DNA of 64,000 bases from Chitinophaga silvatica (GTDB taxonomy: Bacteria; Bacteroidota; Bacteroidia; Chitinophagales; Chitinophagaceae). Of the stretch, positions 35,401-43,064 are shown piece after piece (position 1 is the first letter of the stretch; each line of letters begins with the position of its first letter). The DNA lies in the NCBI RefSeq assembly GCF_003419895.1, contig NZ_QPMM01000002.1, positions 434,001 to 498,000 on the forward strand. The letters are read 5' to 3'. The translations under genes were made by a program, and so were the position numbers. The notes beneath the pieces were generated by a model. That model saw only the letters and a program-made list of their open reading frames with translations. It had not been told where the DNA came from and did no database searches.

Positions 35401-35548
35401 AGCAGCGGCCAACATTATTCCAAGAATTCAACGTAAGGAATACGATTTCTTCGTTATTTCGAGAGATAATTTTATCCTGCTCAACAGCACTAAGGATCTT
35501 ACCGGTTATCGAAAATTTTTTGCCGATAATTATGAAACAACACAATAG
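32471..35548 (+). CDS. SprE/PorW-like TPR lipoprotein of the type IX secretion/gliding machinery
   Basis: A 1025-residue exported protein with an N-terminal signal containing Cys residues (LVVLSCCLQLTAIAQ), likely lipidated. Most of it is tetratricopeptide repeat (GKWIDDCFLLMGKAYFYEND, LWQARTLLAMKEYDEVQSLL, ARMSFILGQLYVQQQHADSA, LAIETYDSLLILYPEHPRKP). The N-terminal motif KKWTWKRMFFQNMTTRFNYY and the C-terminal repeat-like domain (FFVVLSFQRVSKEQMDEGLN; YDFFVISRDNFILLNSTKDL) fit SprE of Flavobacterium and PorW of Porphyromonas, needed for type IX secretion. Pro/Thr-rich linker near 880-900. It is divergent from the bactofilin cluster. The call rests on family pattern and length. Confidence 0.82.
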   Translation: MNCIKLLHKNLILVVLSCCLQLTAIAQLRPQNQSKNLPTRGPIDSTRQQNAGLKPLFKSPQQKVQDRRPPSEVMLEKKKWTWKRMFFQNMTTRFNYYYNAKTKLNKVVKSANRDGQDDYTVLLPFYPFSLQSSSISKGELDSVIEKSSMGIQLHDPRGKWIDDCFLLMGKAYFYENDLDNATKTFKYINITFAPKKKSEYKTVVGANENDQISIATKEKRKGLLAFLKHKKVRNDAFLWQARTLLAMKEYDEVQSLLSVLNADPNFPHRLDGDLAEVRAYSNYIQKRYPETIEPMKLAIEKSSNKVSKARMSFILGQLYVQQQHADSALDAFRHVISLKPDPMMDFQARIQIAKTNAQTTGDIDKSLAGLKHMLRKQKFERYRDGIFYTMGTLVAEKDPAAAVNFMKQSLKQPSDNLMQRALTYKGIADIYYKQRNYPNAKMYYDSTAGVMNKDFRDAALVNTRKEVLSDVVAKLDIIHKQDSLMRIASMEPSERNIYLSKLLAGLKSDSAKKKIKDALNTPTTEEGFASLNNPGGAYAPKEEKGEWYFYNPASKSAGYSEFKRKWGSRTIADNWRRSQNGVMNPTDNSPVTIPEEKQALATTENIPTDSLTVEKLAAGLPLTPEKMTAASTSVKDAWFDLGKLYHDKLEDNPLAIETYDSLLILYPEHPRKPEVIYSLYVWHNKANHSAEAERYKTLVMTKYGNTNFADIIRAGGVKDIDNQKKKEITQVYNDAYTAFKKGNYDEAKALKTKADSTYGINFLQSKFDLLDAMLTIKMDTIAANDSLQLSRKAVQQILNKYAADGEVLAQATALMQALERKAELTNYLAKLDIRRTADGNPILDENVSMRYPWQNPQPVFTDKVNTAKVPADSAKIIAKMTSPLPAPPTPIQPAKPVTPYKLTADNPFFVVLSFQRVSKEQMDEGLNQFARYNANKHAAEKIEVGSFVLTPNDVMLIFRMFPTEDKALAYFDEIRDEAAANIIPRIQRKEYDFFVISRDNFILLNSTKDLTGYRKFFADNYETTQ

Positions 35549-35604
35549 GATTTCATAACAAAATCCTAAAATTCAGCAAATCTGTAAATCCCCTGGATTT
35601 TAAA

Positions 35605-35612
35605 TATCTTTG
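35605..35612 (+). promoter_or_regulatory. Promoter -7 element of the PBP1A gene
   Basis: TATCTTTG, about 138 bases before the PBP1A ATG; no TTG at the -33 distance. The leader is AT-rich without clear structure. Confidence 0.45.
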
Positions 35613-35749
35613 TCGGTCAAATTGTTATAAACAGGCTTGTTTATTGCAATAGAACTTTATTGAAAAAAAATATTATATAGCCAACAGATAATAATAAATT
35701 GCCATTTCATTAGTGCAAAAGGCAATCGTTAAACAAACTTTTATAGCGC

Positions 35750-38149
35750 ATGAAAAAATCGGTGAAAATATTGTGGTGGGTGGCTTTTGGATTTTTAGGT
35801 TTTATTGTTCTCATTGTTCTATTGATCAACTTCCGGGTTATTGGAGGAATGCCTCCAATGGAAGAATTGGAAAACCCCCGTGCCGCTCTTGCCTCTGAAG
35901 TAATAGCCGAAGATGGTACCATTCTGGGAAAATATTATCAGGTAGATCGCTCCAGCAGCGACTATAATGAGATTTCCAAAAATGTCATCAACGCACTGAT
36001 AGCTACTGAGGAAACCCGTTTCTATGATAATTCGGGAATTGACCCTAAAGGAACTTTGGCGATTCCTTTTTATCTGTTAATCGGTAAGAAAAGAGGTTCC
36101 AGTACCATTACCCAACAGTTGGCGCTGAACCTACAGGCCGATAATGGTAAGCAACGCTCCTCCAATCCAATGCATCGTGCCTTCCAGAAAATTCAGGAGT
36201 GGATCATCGCTATAAAACTTGAAAGAAATTTTACCAAGCAGGAAATACTAACGCTCTACCTGAATACTGTTGCTTTCGGAGATAACGTATATGGTATTGA
36301 AAATGGAGCCCGTACCTTTTTCAGTAAAGATGCCGGTCACCTCTCCATTGAAGAAGCTGCAGTACTGGTAGGTATGTTGAAGGGGAACACCATTTATAAT
36401 CCCCGCCGTAATCCGCAGTATGCATTGATCCGCCGGAACACGGTAATCGATAACATGGAGAAAGAGAATTTTATTACTCCAGCTGAAGCCGCAGCTGCCA
36501 AGAGCAAACCAATTGTACTTCACTATAATAAGATTGATCATAACAAAGGATTGGCCCCTTATTTCAGAGAGGTATTAAGAGATGAGCTTAAAACATGGTG
36601 TAAAAACCATAAAAAGGCAGATGGTATAGATTATAACTTGTACAGAGATGGATTGAAGATCTATACCACTATTAATCCAAGAATGCAGCTTTATGCTGAA
36701 GAAGCCGTAGCAAAACATCTGGCTGTATTGCAGAAATCTCTTTTCGCACAAAATGATATCAAAACCGGGAATGTATGGAAGAAATGGCCTAAGTTCCTGG
36801 ACCAATATATGAAAGAGTCAGATAGGTACAAAGCAATGAAAGATGATGAAGCTTCCGATTCTGCCATTACAAAAGCATTTAATACTCCAACCAGAATGAA
36901 GGTTTTTGGATGGAAAAGTGCTACAGAATCCGACCTGAATGAGATTGATACCGTAATGACCCCGATCGATTCCATCAAATATATGCGTGCCGTATTGCAG
37001 GCAGGCTTTATGGCAATGGACCCGGAAAGCGGGGAAGTGAAAGCATGGGTTGGCGGACCTGATTTTCGTTATTTCAAGAATGATCACGTAGCTAAAACCC
37101 GCCGCCAGGTTGGTTCTACATTCAAACCGTTCCTGTATTGCTTCGCCATCATGAATGGAATGTCGCCCAACACTATTCTGCCAAATGAACCTATAAATAT
37201 CAATGGGTGGACTCCGCACAACTCTGAAGGTAGCACTGGTGGAAGCATCACCATGGCTGGAGCGCTTGCAAAATCATTGAACCTTGTAGCGGCTTATCTT
37301 ATTAAGCAGATTGGAGCCAAACCATTTGCCGATTTTGCAAAAAATAAAGTTGGTTTTAGCAGCGATATTCCGGCTTACCCAGCTATTGCATTGGGTGCAG
37401 TTGAAATATCACTTTATGAATTATTGCAGGGATATACCATGTTCCCTGGCCGCGGTATCAATACCAAACCTATTTATATTACCAGAATTGAAGACAGAAA
37501 TGGAAATATTCTGGAAACATTTGCTCCTGTTAAGAGAGAAGTAATAAACGAGAAAGAAGCCTATACCATGGTGAAAATGATGGAAGGAGTTGTAGCACCG
37601 GGAGGAACCGGAGCTCGTATTCGCAGCCGTTATAATATCCAGGGCGAAATTGCAGGTAAAACAGGTACTACCAACGATAATACCGATGGCTGGTTCATGG
37701 GGTACACTCCTAAACTCCTGGCTGGTGCCTGGGTAGGTTGCGAAAATAACTTTATACATTTCAGTACTACTGCAATTGGTCAGGGTGCTAATACCGGATT
37801 ACCAATCTGGGCCTTGTTTATGCAAAAGGTATATGCTGATCCAACTCTGAAAATCAGTTCTAATGATCACTTCCCTGTTCCTCCGAACATGAATGAAGAT
37901 GATATCTATATGAATTACGACTCCAATGTACAACCAGGTGCCGAGTCACAAAATGTAGGTAACGGATCAGCAGACGATTATGGTTCCGGTGATGCTAATG
38001 ATTATGCAGATCCGGGTGTCCAAAATCCTGAGCCGGTAACAAAACCAAAAGAGCCTAAAGAATCTGCTCCTAAACCAAAAGAAGAGCAAAAGAATATTCC
38101 AAAAGCTACTATGCCTGCACAACCGAAAAAAGGGGATAGCAGCAATTAA
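35750..38149 (+). CDS. Penicillin-binding protein 1A, bifunctional
   Basis: A 799-residue peptidoglycan synthase with glycosyltransferase and transpeptidase domains. After a cytoplasmic basic start and one membrane segment (LWWVAFGFLGFIVLIVLLIN) comes GT51 (about 60-240): IATEETRFYDNSGIDPKGTL with the catalytic Glu, RGSSTITQQLALNLQ, KQEILTLYLNTVAFGDNVYG. The transpeptidase has the Ser nucleophile in RQVGSTFKPFLYC (SxxK), SLN in AKSLNLVAAYL and KTG in AGKTGTTNDN. The C-terminal 80 residues are Pro/Lys-rich and disordered. It follows the SprE-like gene and ends in a strong bidirectional terminator. All catalytic motifs are intact. Confidence 0.95.
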   Translation: MKKSVKILWWVAFGFLGFIVLIVLLINFRVIGGMPPMEELENPRAALASEVIAEDGTILGKYYQVDRSSSDYNEISKNVINALIATEETRFYDNSGIDPKGTLAIPFYLLIGKKRGSSTITQQLALNLQADNGKQRSSNPMHRAFQKIQEWIIAIKLERNFTKQEILTLYLNTVAFGDNVYGIENGARTFFSKDAGHLSIEEAAVLVGMLKGNTIYNPRRNPQYALIRRNTVIDNMEKENFITPAEAAAAKSKPIVLHYNKIDHNKGLAPYFREVLRDELKTWCKNHKKADGIDYNLYRDGLKIYTTINPRMQLYAEEAVAKHLAVLQKSLFAQNDIKTGNVWKKWPKFLDQYMKESDRYKAMKDDEASDSAITKAFNTPTRMKVFGWKSATESDLNEIDTVMTPIDSIKYMRAVLQAGFMAMDPESGEVKAWVGGPDFRYFKNDHVAKTRRQVGSTFKPFLYCFAIMNGMSPNTILPNEPININGWTPHNSEGSTGGSITMAGALAKSLNLVAAYLIKQIGAKPFADFAKNKVGFSSDIPAYPAIALGAVEISLYELLQGYTMFPGRGINTKPIYITRIEDRNGNILETFAPVKREVINEKEAYTMVKMMEGVVAPGGTGARIRSRYNIQGEIAGKTGTTNDNTDGWFMGYTPKLLAGAWVGCENNFIHFSTTAIGQGANTGLPIWALFMQKVYADPTLKISSNDHFPVPPNMNEDDIYMNYDSNVQPGAESQNVGNGSADDYGSGDANDYADPGVQNPEPVTKPKEPKESAPKPKEEQKNIPKATMPAQPKKGDSSN

Positions 38150-38189
38150 AATATAAAGGGCAGGATTTTAGTCCTGCCCTTTATATTTT
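38148..38189. terminator. Bidirectional terminator between PBP1A and the TonB receptor
   Basis: AAATATAAAGGGCAGGA, loop TTTTAG, TCCTGCCCTTTATATTT: a 17-base perfect stem, A/T-flanked on both sides, shared by the convergent genes. Confidence 0.92.
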
Positions 38190-38198
38190 ATCAAAAAA

Positions 38199-40340
38199 CT
38201 ACTCTCCACTTTTACCAATCCTGTAGCTTACGCCTCCCATTAATACTCTCCCCGGCTGAGCCGGCATAAGATAATCAGTGTAATTAGTAAGATTATCTAT
38301 CGAAAATTTAACTGATAACTTTTCCCGGATTAAAGACTTCTGAACAGAAAAATATAACAACGTATATCCCTTCACAAAAACATCATATTTATCTATATAA
38401 CCATTATTATCAATATCCAGAAAACCATACTTGCTTCTGTATGTACCTCTTACAGAGGCTACAATTCCCCAGGGCCGATATGTATAGAATACCTGCAAAT
38501 TAGCCATATGTCTACTTCTGTTGGGTAACCCAAAGTAATCATTTATAGTAGCTGTGCGGATTCCATTCTCACCACGCACTTTGGAATAAGCACCAGATTT
38601 ATTCCGGATACTATCTTCTACATCTTTACTCTTAGCTATCAGATATTGATAGCCACCAGCAATCCTGAAATTGGGAATAGGATTTAGTTCCACTGAAGTT
38701 TCTACCCCTTTGGTATATGTTCTGCCCTGGTTGAGAAAAGAAAATAACTGCTGGCCATTGCGCATAATTCCTACCTGTTCTGTATTAATTAGATGATGGA
38801 TATTATTATAAAATCCATTTACTGAAATTGTAAATCCATCTGTGATTTTAAATCTGCTGCTCAGGTTATAGGAAACAGAAGTTTCAGCTTGTAGTTCTTT
38901 AATAGCTGTTGAATTACTCCATACAGATTGGATCAATCCTGCTTTTTTCAGATCTTCTATTGCATGGTTAAAGATATTAGCTCCAACCACCGTATATCCC
39001 TGCGTAATATTTGTAAATACCTGGTAAGCCTGTGCATAAGTAGGAGCTTTAAATCCCTGCCCAATACTTCCTTTGAGCTGCCACCAGCTAAACGGTGAAT
39101 ATTCAGCTCCGACAGTAGGATTCAATTTCCCACCATACAGGCTATTTCCATCATAACGTAAGCCGGCTATTATTCCATAATTTTTGTTGGGGTGATAGTT
39201 GGCTTGCAAATAACCAAAGTAATTCTGCTGATCAGGGATTGCTGCTATTGCTTTGTTATTCATATGTAGTAATTCTCCTCCAAGTCCACCTGTAAATGTG
39301 AGACCAGTCTCTGTTATGATTCGGCTGCCTTGAATTTCCAGTCTTTGAACCTGTTGTGAGAATTTATTCTCCTGAAGCAACTTTCCGGTTTCAGTGATCC
39401 TAACATCCTGATCGGTTAGGTAATGTGTAAAATAATACCTCGTAAGTAGTTTGGTAAAATCATTCAGATTTGTACGTAGTGATAAGGCTGCATTGAAATC
39501 TGTTTCACTAAGCTCATCGCTGAAGGGCTGAGTGCCGTATGATCTTGTCATTACCGAATTTCTGCCGGCTGCCCGGGCACTGAGTTGCAGCGTATTCTTT
39601 TCACTAAGCTGCCAATGAGCTCTCGATTGTCCGCTAACGCTTTGATAAGGAGGGGCTGTTTTCCCTTCCTTCAGATATTGTGTATTTACATTAAATCCAT
39701 CGGTTCTGTAGTAATCGGTTCCAAAATAAATTGCCCCTTTTTTCTTTGCAAATGGTGTTTCGGCTGAAGCACTGAGATCAGTATTATTATAGGTGCCATA
39801 GAGGGCGGATATTGTTCCCTGGGGCTTAGGAATATTTTGCCGGGTTATTATATTGATAACTCCACCAAGGGCTTCACTGCCATACAAACTACTGGAAGCA
39901 CCTTTTACTATTTCTATCCTTTCGATATCATGAACGCTAATCCGGCTGATATCGAAGTTCTCGTTAAATCTTCCGCTAAGGGGAAGCCCATTAAGTAGTA
40001 TAAGTATGTAGGCAGAACTGAATCCCTGCATTTGAATACCAATACTTCTGTTACCTGCCCCCAAATCACTTACGACTGCCATTCCCACTTGTTCACGTAA
40101 TACTTCATCGAGGCGGCGGCTATTCATCTGTTGGATGGTTTTGCCATCTATAATGAGTGTTGGTGCTGCAATCTTTTTTATATCAATAAGATCATCTGTT
40201 TTTTTAATGGATTGGGAATATACATCGATGCCTTTCAGTTGCCGCATAGTATGCTGACCTGTTGTGTCAGAAAGGGGAGTAGTAGCATTAGTGTTTTCTG
40301 CGGCAAGCAGTAAAATGGGAAATAGTAGTTTGATATACAT
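38199..40340 (-). CDS. TonB-dependent outer-membrane receptor, probably heme or iron
   Basis: A 713-residue TonB-dependent receptor of the small (BtuB/HmuR-like) type, without SusC features. I start at ATG 40340 rather than the GTG one codon upstream. Signal sequence, then the plug (about 50-160: TIQQMNSRRLDEVLREQVGM, IQMQGFSSAYILILLNGLPL, IERIEIVKGASSSLYGSEAL, GGVINIITRQ), then the barrel ending GGVSYRIGKSG. Its locus encodes an AraC regulator, an IsdG-type heme monooxygenase and HmuY-like lipoproteins, so heme is the likely cargo. A direct repeat at 40391-40425, typical of AraC-family sites, lies in its promoter region. Substrate from context only. Confidence 0.88.
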   Translation of the reverse strand: MYIKLLFPILLLAAENTNATTPLSDTTGQHTMRQLKGIDVYSQSIKKTDDLIDIKKIAAPTLIIDGKTIQQMNSRRLDEVLREQVGMAVVSDLGAGNRSIGIQMQGFSSAYILILLNGLPLSGRFNENFDISRISVHDIERIEIVKGASSSLYGSEALGGVINIITRQNIPKPQGTISALYGTYNNTDLSASAETPFAKKKGAIYFGTDYYRTDGFNVNTQYLKEGKTAPPYQSVSGQSRAHWQLSEKNTLQLSARAAGRNSVMTRSYGTQPFSDELSETDFNAALSLRTNLNDFTKLLTRYYFTHYLTDQDVRITETGKLLQENKFSQQVQRLEIQGSRIITETGLTFTGGLGGELLHMNNKAIAAIPDQQNYFGYLQANYHPNKNYGIIAGLRYDGNSLYGGKLNPTVGAEYSPFSWWQLKGSIGQGFKAPTYAQAYQVFTNITQGYTVVGANIFNHAIEDLKKAGLIQSVWSNSTAIKELQAETSVSYNLSSRFKITDGFTISVNGFYNNIHHLINTEQVGIMRNGQQLFSFLNQGRTYTKGVETSVELNPIPNFRIAGGYQYLIAKSKDVEDSIRNKSGAYSKVRGENGIRTATINDYFGLPNRSRHMANLQVFYTYRPWGIVASVRGTYRSKYGFLDIDNNGYIDKYDVFVKGYTLLYFSVQKSLIREKLSVKFSIDNLTNYTDYLMPAQPGRVLMGGVSYRIGKSGE

Positions 40341-40390
40341 CACTTATCAAAAGCGCTTTTAAAAGCTGCAAGATGTAAATTTCAGTTCTC

Positions 40391-40425
40391 CAGTAATGGA
40401 GAAATAATTACCAGTTGCGGAGAAA
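40391..40425. promoter_or_regulatory. Tandem repeat, candidate operator for the AraC-type regulator
   Basis: CAGTAATGGAGAAA (40391-40404) and CAGTTGCGGAGAAA (40412-40425) agree at 11 of 14 positions and are exactly 21 bases (two helical turns) apart, in the same orientation, between the divergent TonB receptor and AraC genes. This is how AraC-family dimers usually bind. No -7 element could be pinned down next to it. Confidence 0.5.
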
Positions 40426-40607
40426 CCAGGCCTGGCTGGATGTCCTGAGACGGAAAAAATGTTACCCCAAACGGAAATAGTGAATTGTCAGAGATAGTAT
40501 GACAAAGGGTCTTCCCATATTTATAAAATAAGTTCCTCTTTGCGCAAATTCTTTGACAATGCAATGAATTAATATTGCTTAGTTCAAATATTCTGTAATT
40601 AATAAGT

Positions 40608-41603
40608 ATGCCATTGTCTGCAATAACATCTACCCACAGTAAACTATTCAATGCATGCCCATTTAACATCCATGGTGAGGAGATCCTGAAGCAGAGAAAA
40701 CGTGAACTAAGTCATCAGGGGCATGTAGGTACTATGCAGGAAATGCATAGTCCTGATGGTATAGCTCTGGGGTATTACAGTCTTAAGTCCGAGAAAGGAG
40801 GAAGTATTGTTTTCAGCAATCAACAACCTTTCCTCCAGCTGAGCTATACCCTTAGTGGAAATAAAAGCTATCATGTAGATAGTGGCAAGACTGTATTGGC
40901 AAGTTTAAGTAAGCAACAATACAATTATCTTTTCTTTCCTGAACAGGAAATTCAGCTTAGCTGGCAGCCTGGTGAACCACTGGAGATTTTTGAGTTAGGT
41001 GTGAGTCCTGACCTTTTACTGAATTTTCTCCCGGAAGAACATCCGCTCTTTGCGGTATTCCAAAAAAGCATTAGTGATAACACACCTGTACCATTAAGTA
41101 AAAACAACTTACCTCTACAGGCCAACATCAGCCCTATTTTATTTGATATGCTAAACTGCCCGTTAGACGGCAGATACAAACAACTTTATGTTAAAGCAAA
41201 AACTATTGAACTTTTAGCAATTCAATTAACACATTATGAGCAGGTGGCAGGAATACAAACCAAAGAGCTCACTTCCCGAACGCTTAAGAAAGAAGATATA
41301 GAAAGAATGTATCTGGCCAGAGATATTATTACGCAGAATATTAACAGTCCATGTACCCTGATCGATTTATCGCACCGGGTAGGTACCAACGATGCTTATC
41401 TGAAGAGCCATTTCAAACAAGTGTTTGGCACTACGGTGTATGGCTACCTGCAGAATATAAAAATGGTACATGCAAGAGAGTTAATGTTGGAAGGTAAGAG
41501 TGTATCTGAGGTAGCGTATTTATCGGGATATAAACACACCGCCCATTTTACCAGGGCGTTTAAGAAGCATTTTGGATTCTCTCCTGGGGTCATTAAGAAA
41601 TAG
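40608..41603 (+). CDS. AraC-family transcriptional regulator, PchR-like
   Basis: A 331-residue regulator divergent from the TonB receptor gene. The N-terminal part (about 1-220) is a ligand-sensing region (LQLSYTLSGNKSYHVDSGKT, YLFFPEQEIQLSWQPGEPLE) similar in layout to PchR, which senses a siderophore. The C-terminal 100 residues hold two helix-turn-helix motifs: CTLIDLSHRVGTNDAYLKSH and KSVSEVAYLSGYKHTAHFTR, closing with AFKKHFGFSPGVIKK. By context it should activate the heme/iron receptor, probably through the repeat at 40391-40425. The inducer is unknown. Confidence 0.88.
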   Translation: MPLSAITSTHSKLFNACPFNIHGEEILKQRKRELSHQGHVGTMQEMHSPDGIALGYYSLKSEKGGSIVFSNQQPFLQLSYTLSGNKSYHVDSGKTVLASLSKQQYNYLFFPEQEIQLSWQPGEPLEIFELGVSPDLLLNFLPEEHPLFAVFQKSISDNTPVPLSKNNLPLQANISPILFDMLNCPLDGRYKQLYVKAKTIELLAIQLTHYEQVAGIQTKELTSRTLKKEDIERMYLARDIITQNINSPCTLIDLSHRVGTNDAYLKSHFKQVFGTTVYGYLQNIKMVHARELMLEGKSVSEVAYLSGYKHTAHFTRAFKKHFGFSPGVIKK

Positions 41604-41719
41604 GTGGGATTCATGGCTTTGAGAATCTCTTGTCTGAATAGAAAGATGTATCAGCAGTAATCTTAAGGGAAAAGGTTTTCCTATCTCGAATTACTTATGA
41701 TACATCTCCCAATCAAATA

Positions 41720-41842
41720 TTATTTAGCAACCCAGTAAATAAGATAAAGCCATACCAATCCTTTTATGAGGAAGAACATAAATCCCCAGAAGCCCACACG
41801 TTTAAGCCATAGAATTATCTTTTGTTGTCGGGATGTTTCCAT
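41720..41842 (-). CDS. 40-residue membrane protein overlapping the heme monooxygenase gene
   Basis: A short gene on the minus strand, easily missed by length cut-offs. Its ATG (41842-41840) shares a base with the TAA stop of the monooxygenase gene (TAATG), a classic coupling arrangement. The protein starts METSRQQKIILWLKRVGFWG, a basic amphipathic start, and continues FMFFLIKGLVWLYLIYWVAK, a single membrane helix. The Trp/Lys pattern (WLKRVGFWG) looks conserved rather than random. Coupling suggests that it works with the heme monooxygenase, perhaps anchoring or regulating it; that is inference. I do not know a named family. Confidence 0.7.
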   Translation of the reverse strand: METSRQQKIILWLKRVGFWGFMFFLIKGLVWLYLIYWVAK

Positions 41843-42171
41843 TATTCGCTTATTATCTGATAAACTTTGAAATCGCTATGCATTGGAGCCGGTTTTCCTT
41901 CAGCCTTTGCTTTTGCAAGATCTTCAAATCCACGTTTATGTCCTGCAATAAAGGCCTCAGATTTGGTCCAATCTTTAAATGCTTGTTCATGCTCCCAATA
42001 GCTCACTATCAGATAATCATCTCCTGGTTTTGCCGGACGTAAAACATGCATATTCACAAAACCTGGCATGGTATCGATAGCATGAGCTCTTGAACTGAAT
42101 AATTGTTCAAATCTTTCGGTGTAGTCGCTGTTACATTGTATGTAATTGATAGCTACAAAATGCTTGTTCAT
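41842..42171 (-). CDS. IsdG-type heme-degrading monooxygenase (ABM fold)
   Basis: A 109-residue antibiotic-biosynthesis-monooxygenase-fold protein that fits the IsdG/IsdI heme oxygenases, which open heme and release iron in the cytoplasm. The catalytic triad is present with IsdG spacing: Asn9 (HFVAINYIQ), Trp68 (AFKDWTKSEAF) and His78 (FIAGHKRG), the Trp and His being ten residues apart as in IsdG (Asn7, Trp67, His77). Also similar are DTMPGFVNMHVLRP and DDYLIVSYWEHEQAF. It overlaps the 40-residue membrane-protein gene and lies between the AraC regulator and the HmuY-like lipoproteins, a heme-use context. Other ABM proteins have different roles, but the triad argues for heme. Confidence 0.82.
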   Translation of the reverse strand: MNKHFVAINYIQCNSDYTERFEQLFSSRAHAIDTMPGFVNMHVLRPAKPGDDYLIVSYWEHEQAFKDWTKSEAFIAGHKRGFEDLAKAKAEGKPAPMHSDFKVYQIISE

Positions 42172-42302
42172 GATAGTTTACTTTTTTTGATACCTCAAAA
42201 GTACTATTGTCATGTTACTGTCATTTGCCTATTTGGGAATTAAGTTTACCATAAACGGAAAATTGCAGTTTTTCCTTCGGTGGTTGCTTTTTCTCCGGTT
42301 AT

Positions 42303-42322
42303 GGTCAATAGGAATATTGACC
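42303..42322. promoter_or_regulatory. Palindrome at the start of the HmuY operon
   Basis: GGTCAATA-GGAA-TATTGACC, an 8-base perfect inverted repeat, followed at once by TTTG, so that its right arm overlaps a near-consensus -7 element (GACCTTTG, 42319-42326). It lies 22 bases before the first lipoprotein ATG. This is a candidate operator, perhaps for an iron or heme repressor. Confidence 0.45.
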
Positions 42323-42344
42323 TTTGCGACATCCAAATATTCTT

Positions 42345-43040
42345 ATGATTAAGCATTTATTAAAGATAGCGATTCCTTTAGTAACTATTTCGTTGATGGT
42401 TTCCTGTTCGGGTAAAGATAAGGAGATTGTTGATCCAAAAGATGCTGCCGTGATGATTTTTGATTTGCCTGCAGATACAGCAGCATCAATGGGAGAAGGG
42501 GTAGACGGAAAGGATCAACGTCAGTTTTATACGATCACCTTTAGTTTTAAAACTAAAGAAACGCATGTAATTCGTAATGCAGCTGATTCGGCAAAATATC
42601 TGAAAAATGCAGAATGGGATATTGCTTTTTCAAAGGAGTACAATTCATTTGTAGTGGTGAATAATGGAGGCATTGCAGGTACTCCTGGTTATCAGGGGCC
42701 GGGTGTTGGTAATCTTGTAATTGTAGACAAACCTTTTGACCAGGTGACTTCAGCACCGGCCGACACTGAATTTGAAAACAATGGTTTGGCTGGTGTGGGT
42801 TGGGATAACGGCAATGGCCTGGGTTGGTTTTTCTATTCCCTCAATAATCATATATGCGTGCCTGTTAGAAACCGTACTTATGTATTGAAAACTGCTACAG
42901 GAAACTACGCAAAACTGGAACTGCTAAATATCTATAAAGGTAATCCGCCGGTGGTAACAGATCTTTTCTGGCCGGCGCCTTACCTGACTTTCCGCTACTA
43001 TGTACAAACCGACGGTAGCAGAAATCTTAAAAACAGGTAA
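42345..43040 (+). CDS. HmuY-family heme-binding lipoprotein, copy 1
   Basis: A 231-residue lipoprotein; ATG 42345 gives MIKHLLKIAIPLVTISLMVS and then the lipid Cys. HmuY-type proteins are surface hemophores that take heme from host proteins and pass it to a TonB receptor. The family pattern is seen in NAEWDIAFSKEYNSFVVVNN, GYQGPGVGNLVIVDKPFDQV, GLGWFFYSLNNHICVPVRNR and the ending TYVLKTATGNYAKLELLNIY with YLTFRYYVQTDGS. HmuY ligands are two His; here the His candidates are few (NNHICVP and THVIRN), so the coordination is uncertain. First gene of a five-lipoprotein operon. Confidence 0.85.
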   Translation: MIKHLLKIAIPLVTISLMVSCSGKDKEIVDPKDAAVMIFDLPADTAASMGEGVDGKDQRQFYTITFSFKTKETHVIRNAADSAKYLKNAEWDIAFSKEYNSFVVVNNGGIAGTPGYQGPGVGNLVIVDKPFDQVTSAPADTEFENNGLAGVGWDNGNGLGWFFYSLNNHICVPVRNRTYVLKTATGNYAKLELLNIYKGNPPVVTDLFWPAPYLTFRYYVQTDGSRNLKNR

Positions 43041-43064
43041 ACATTATTTGAAATTCTATTCATT

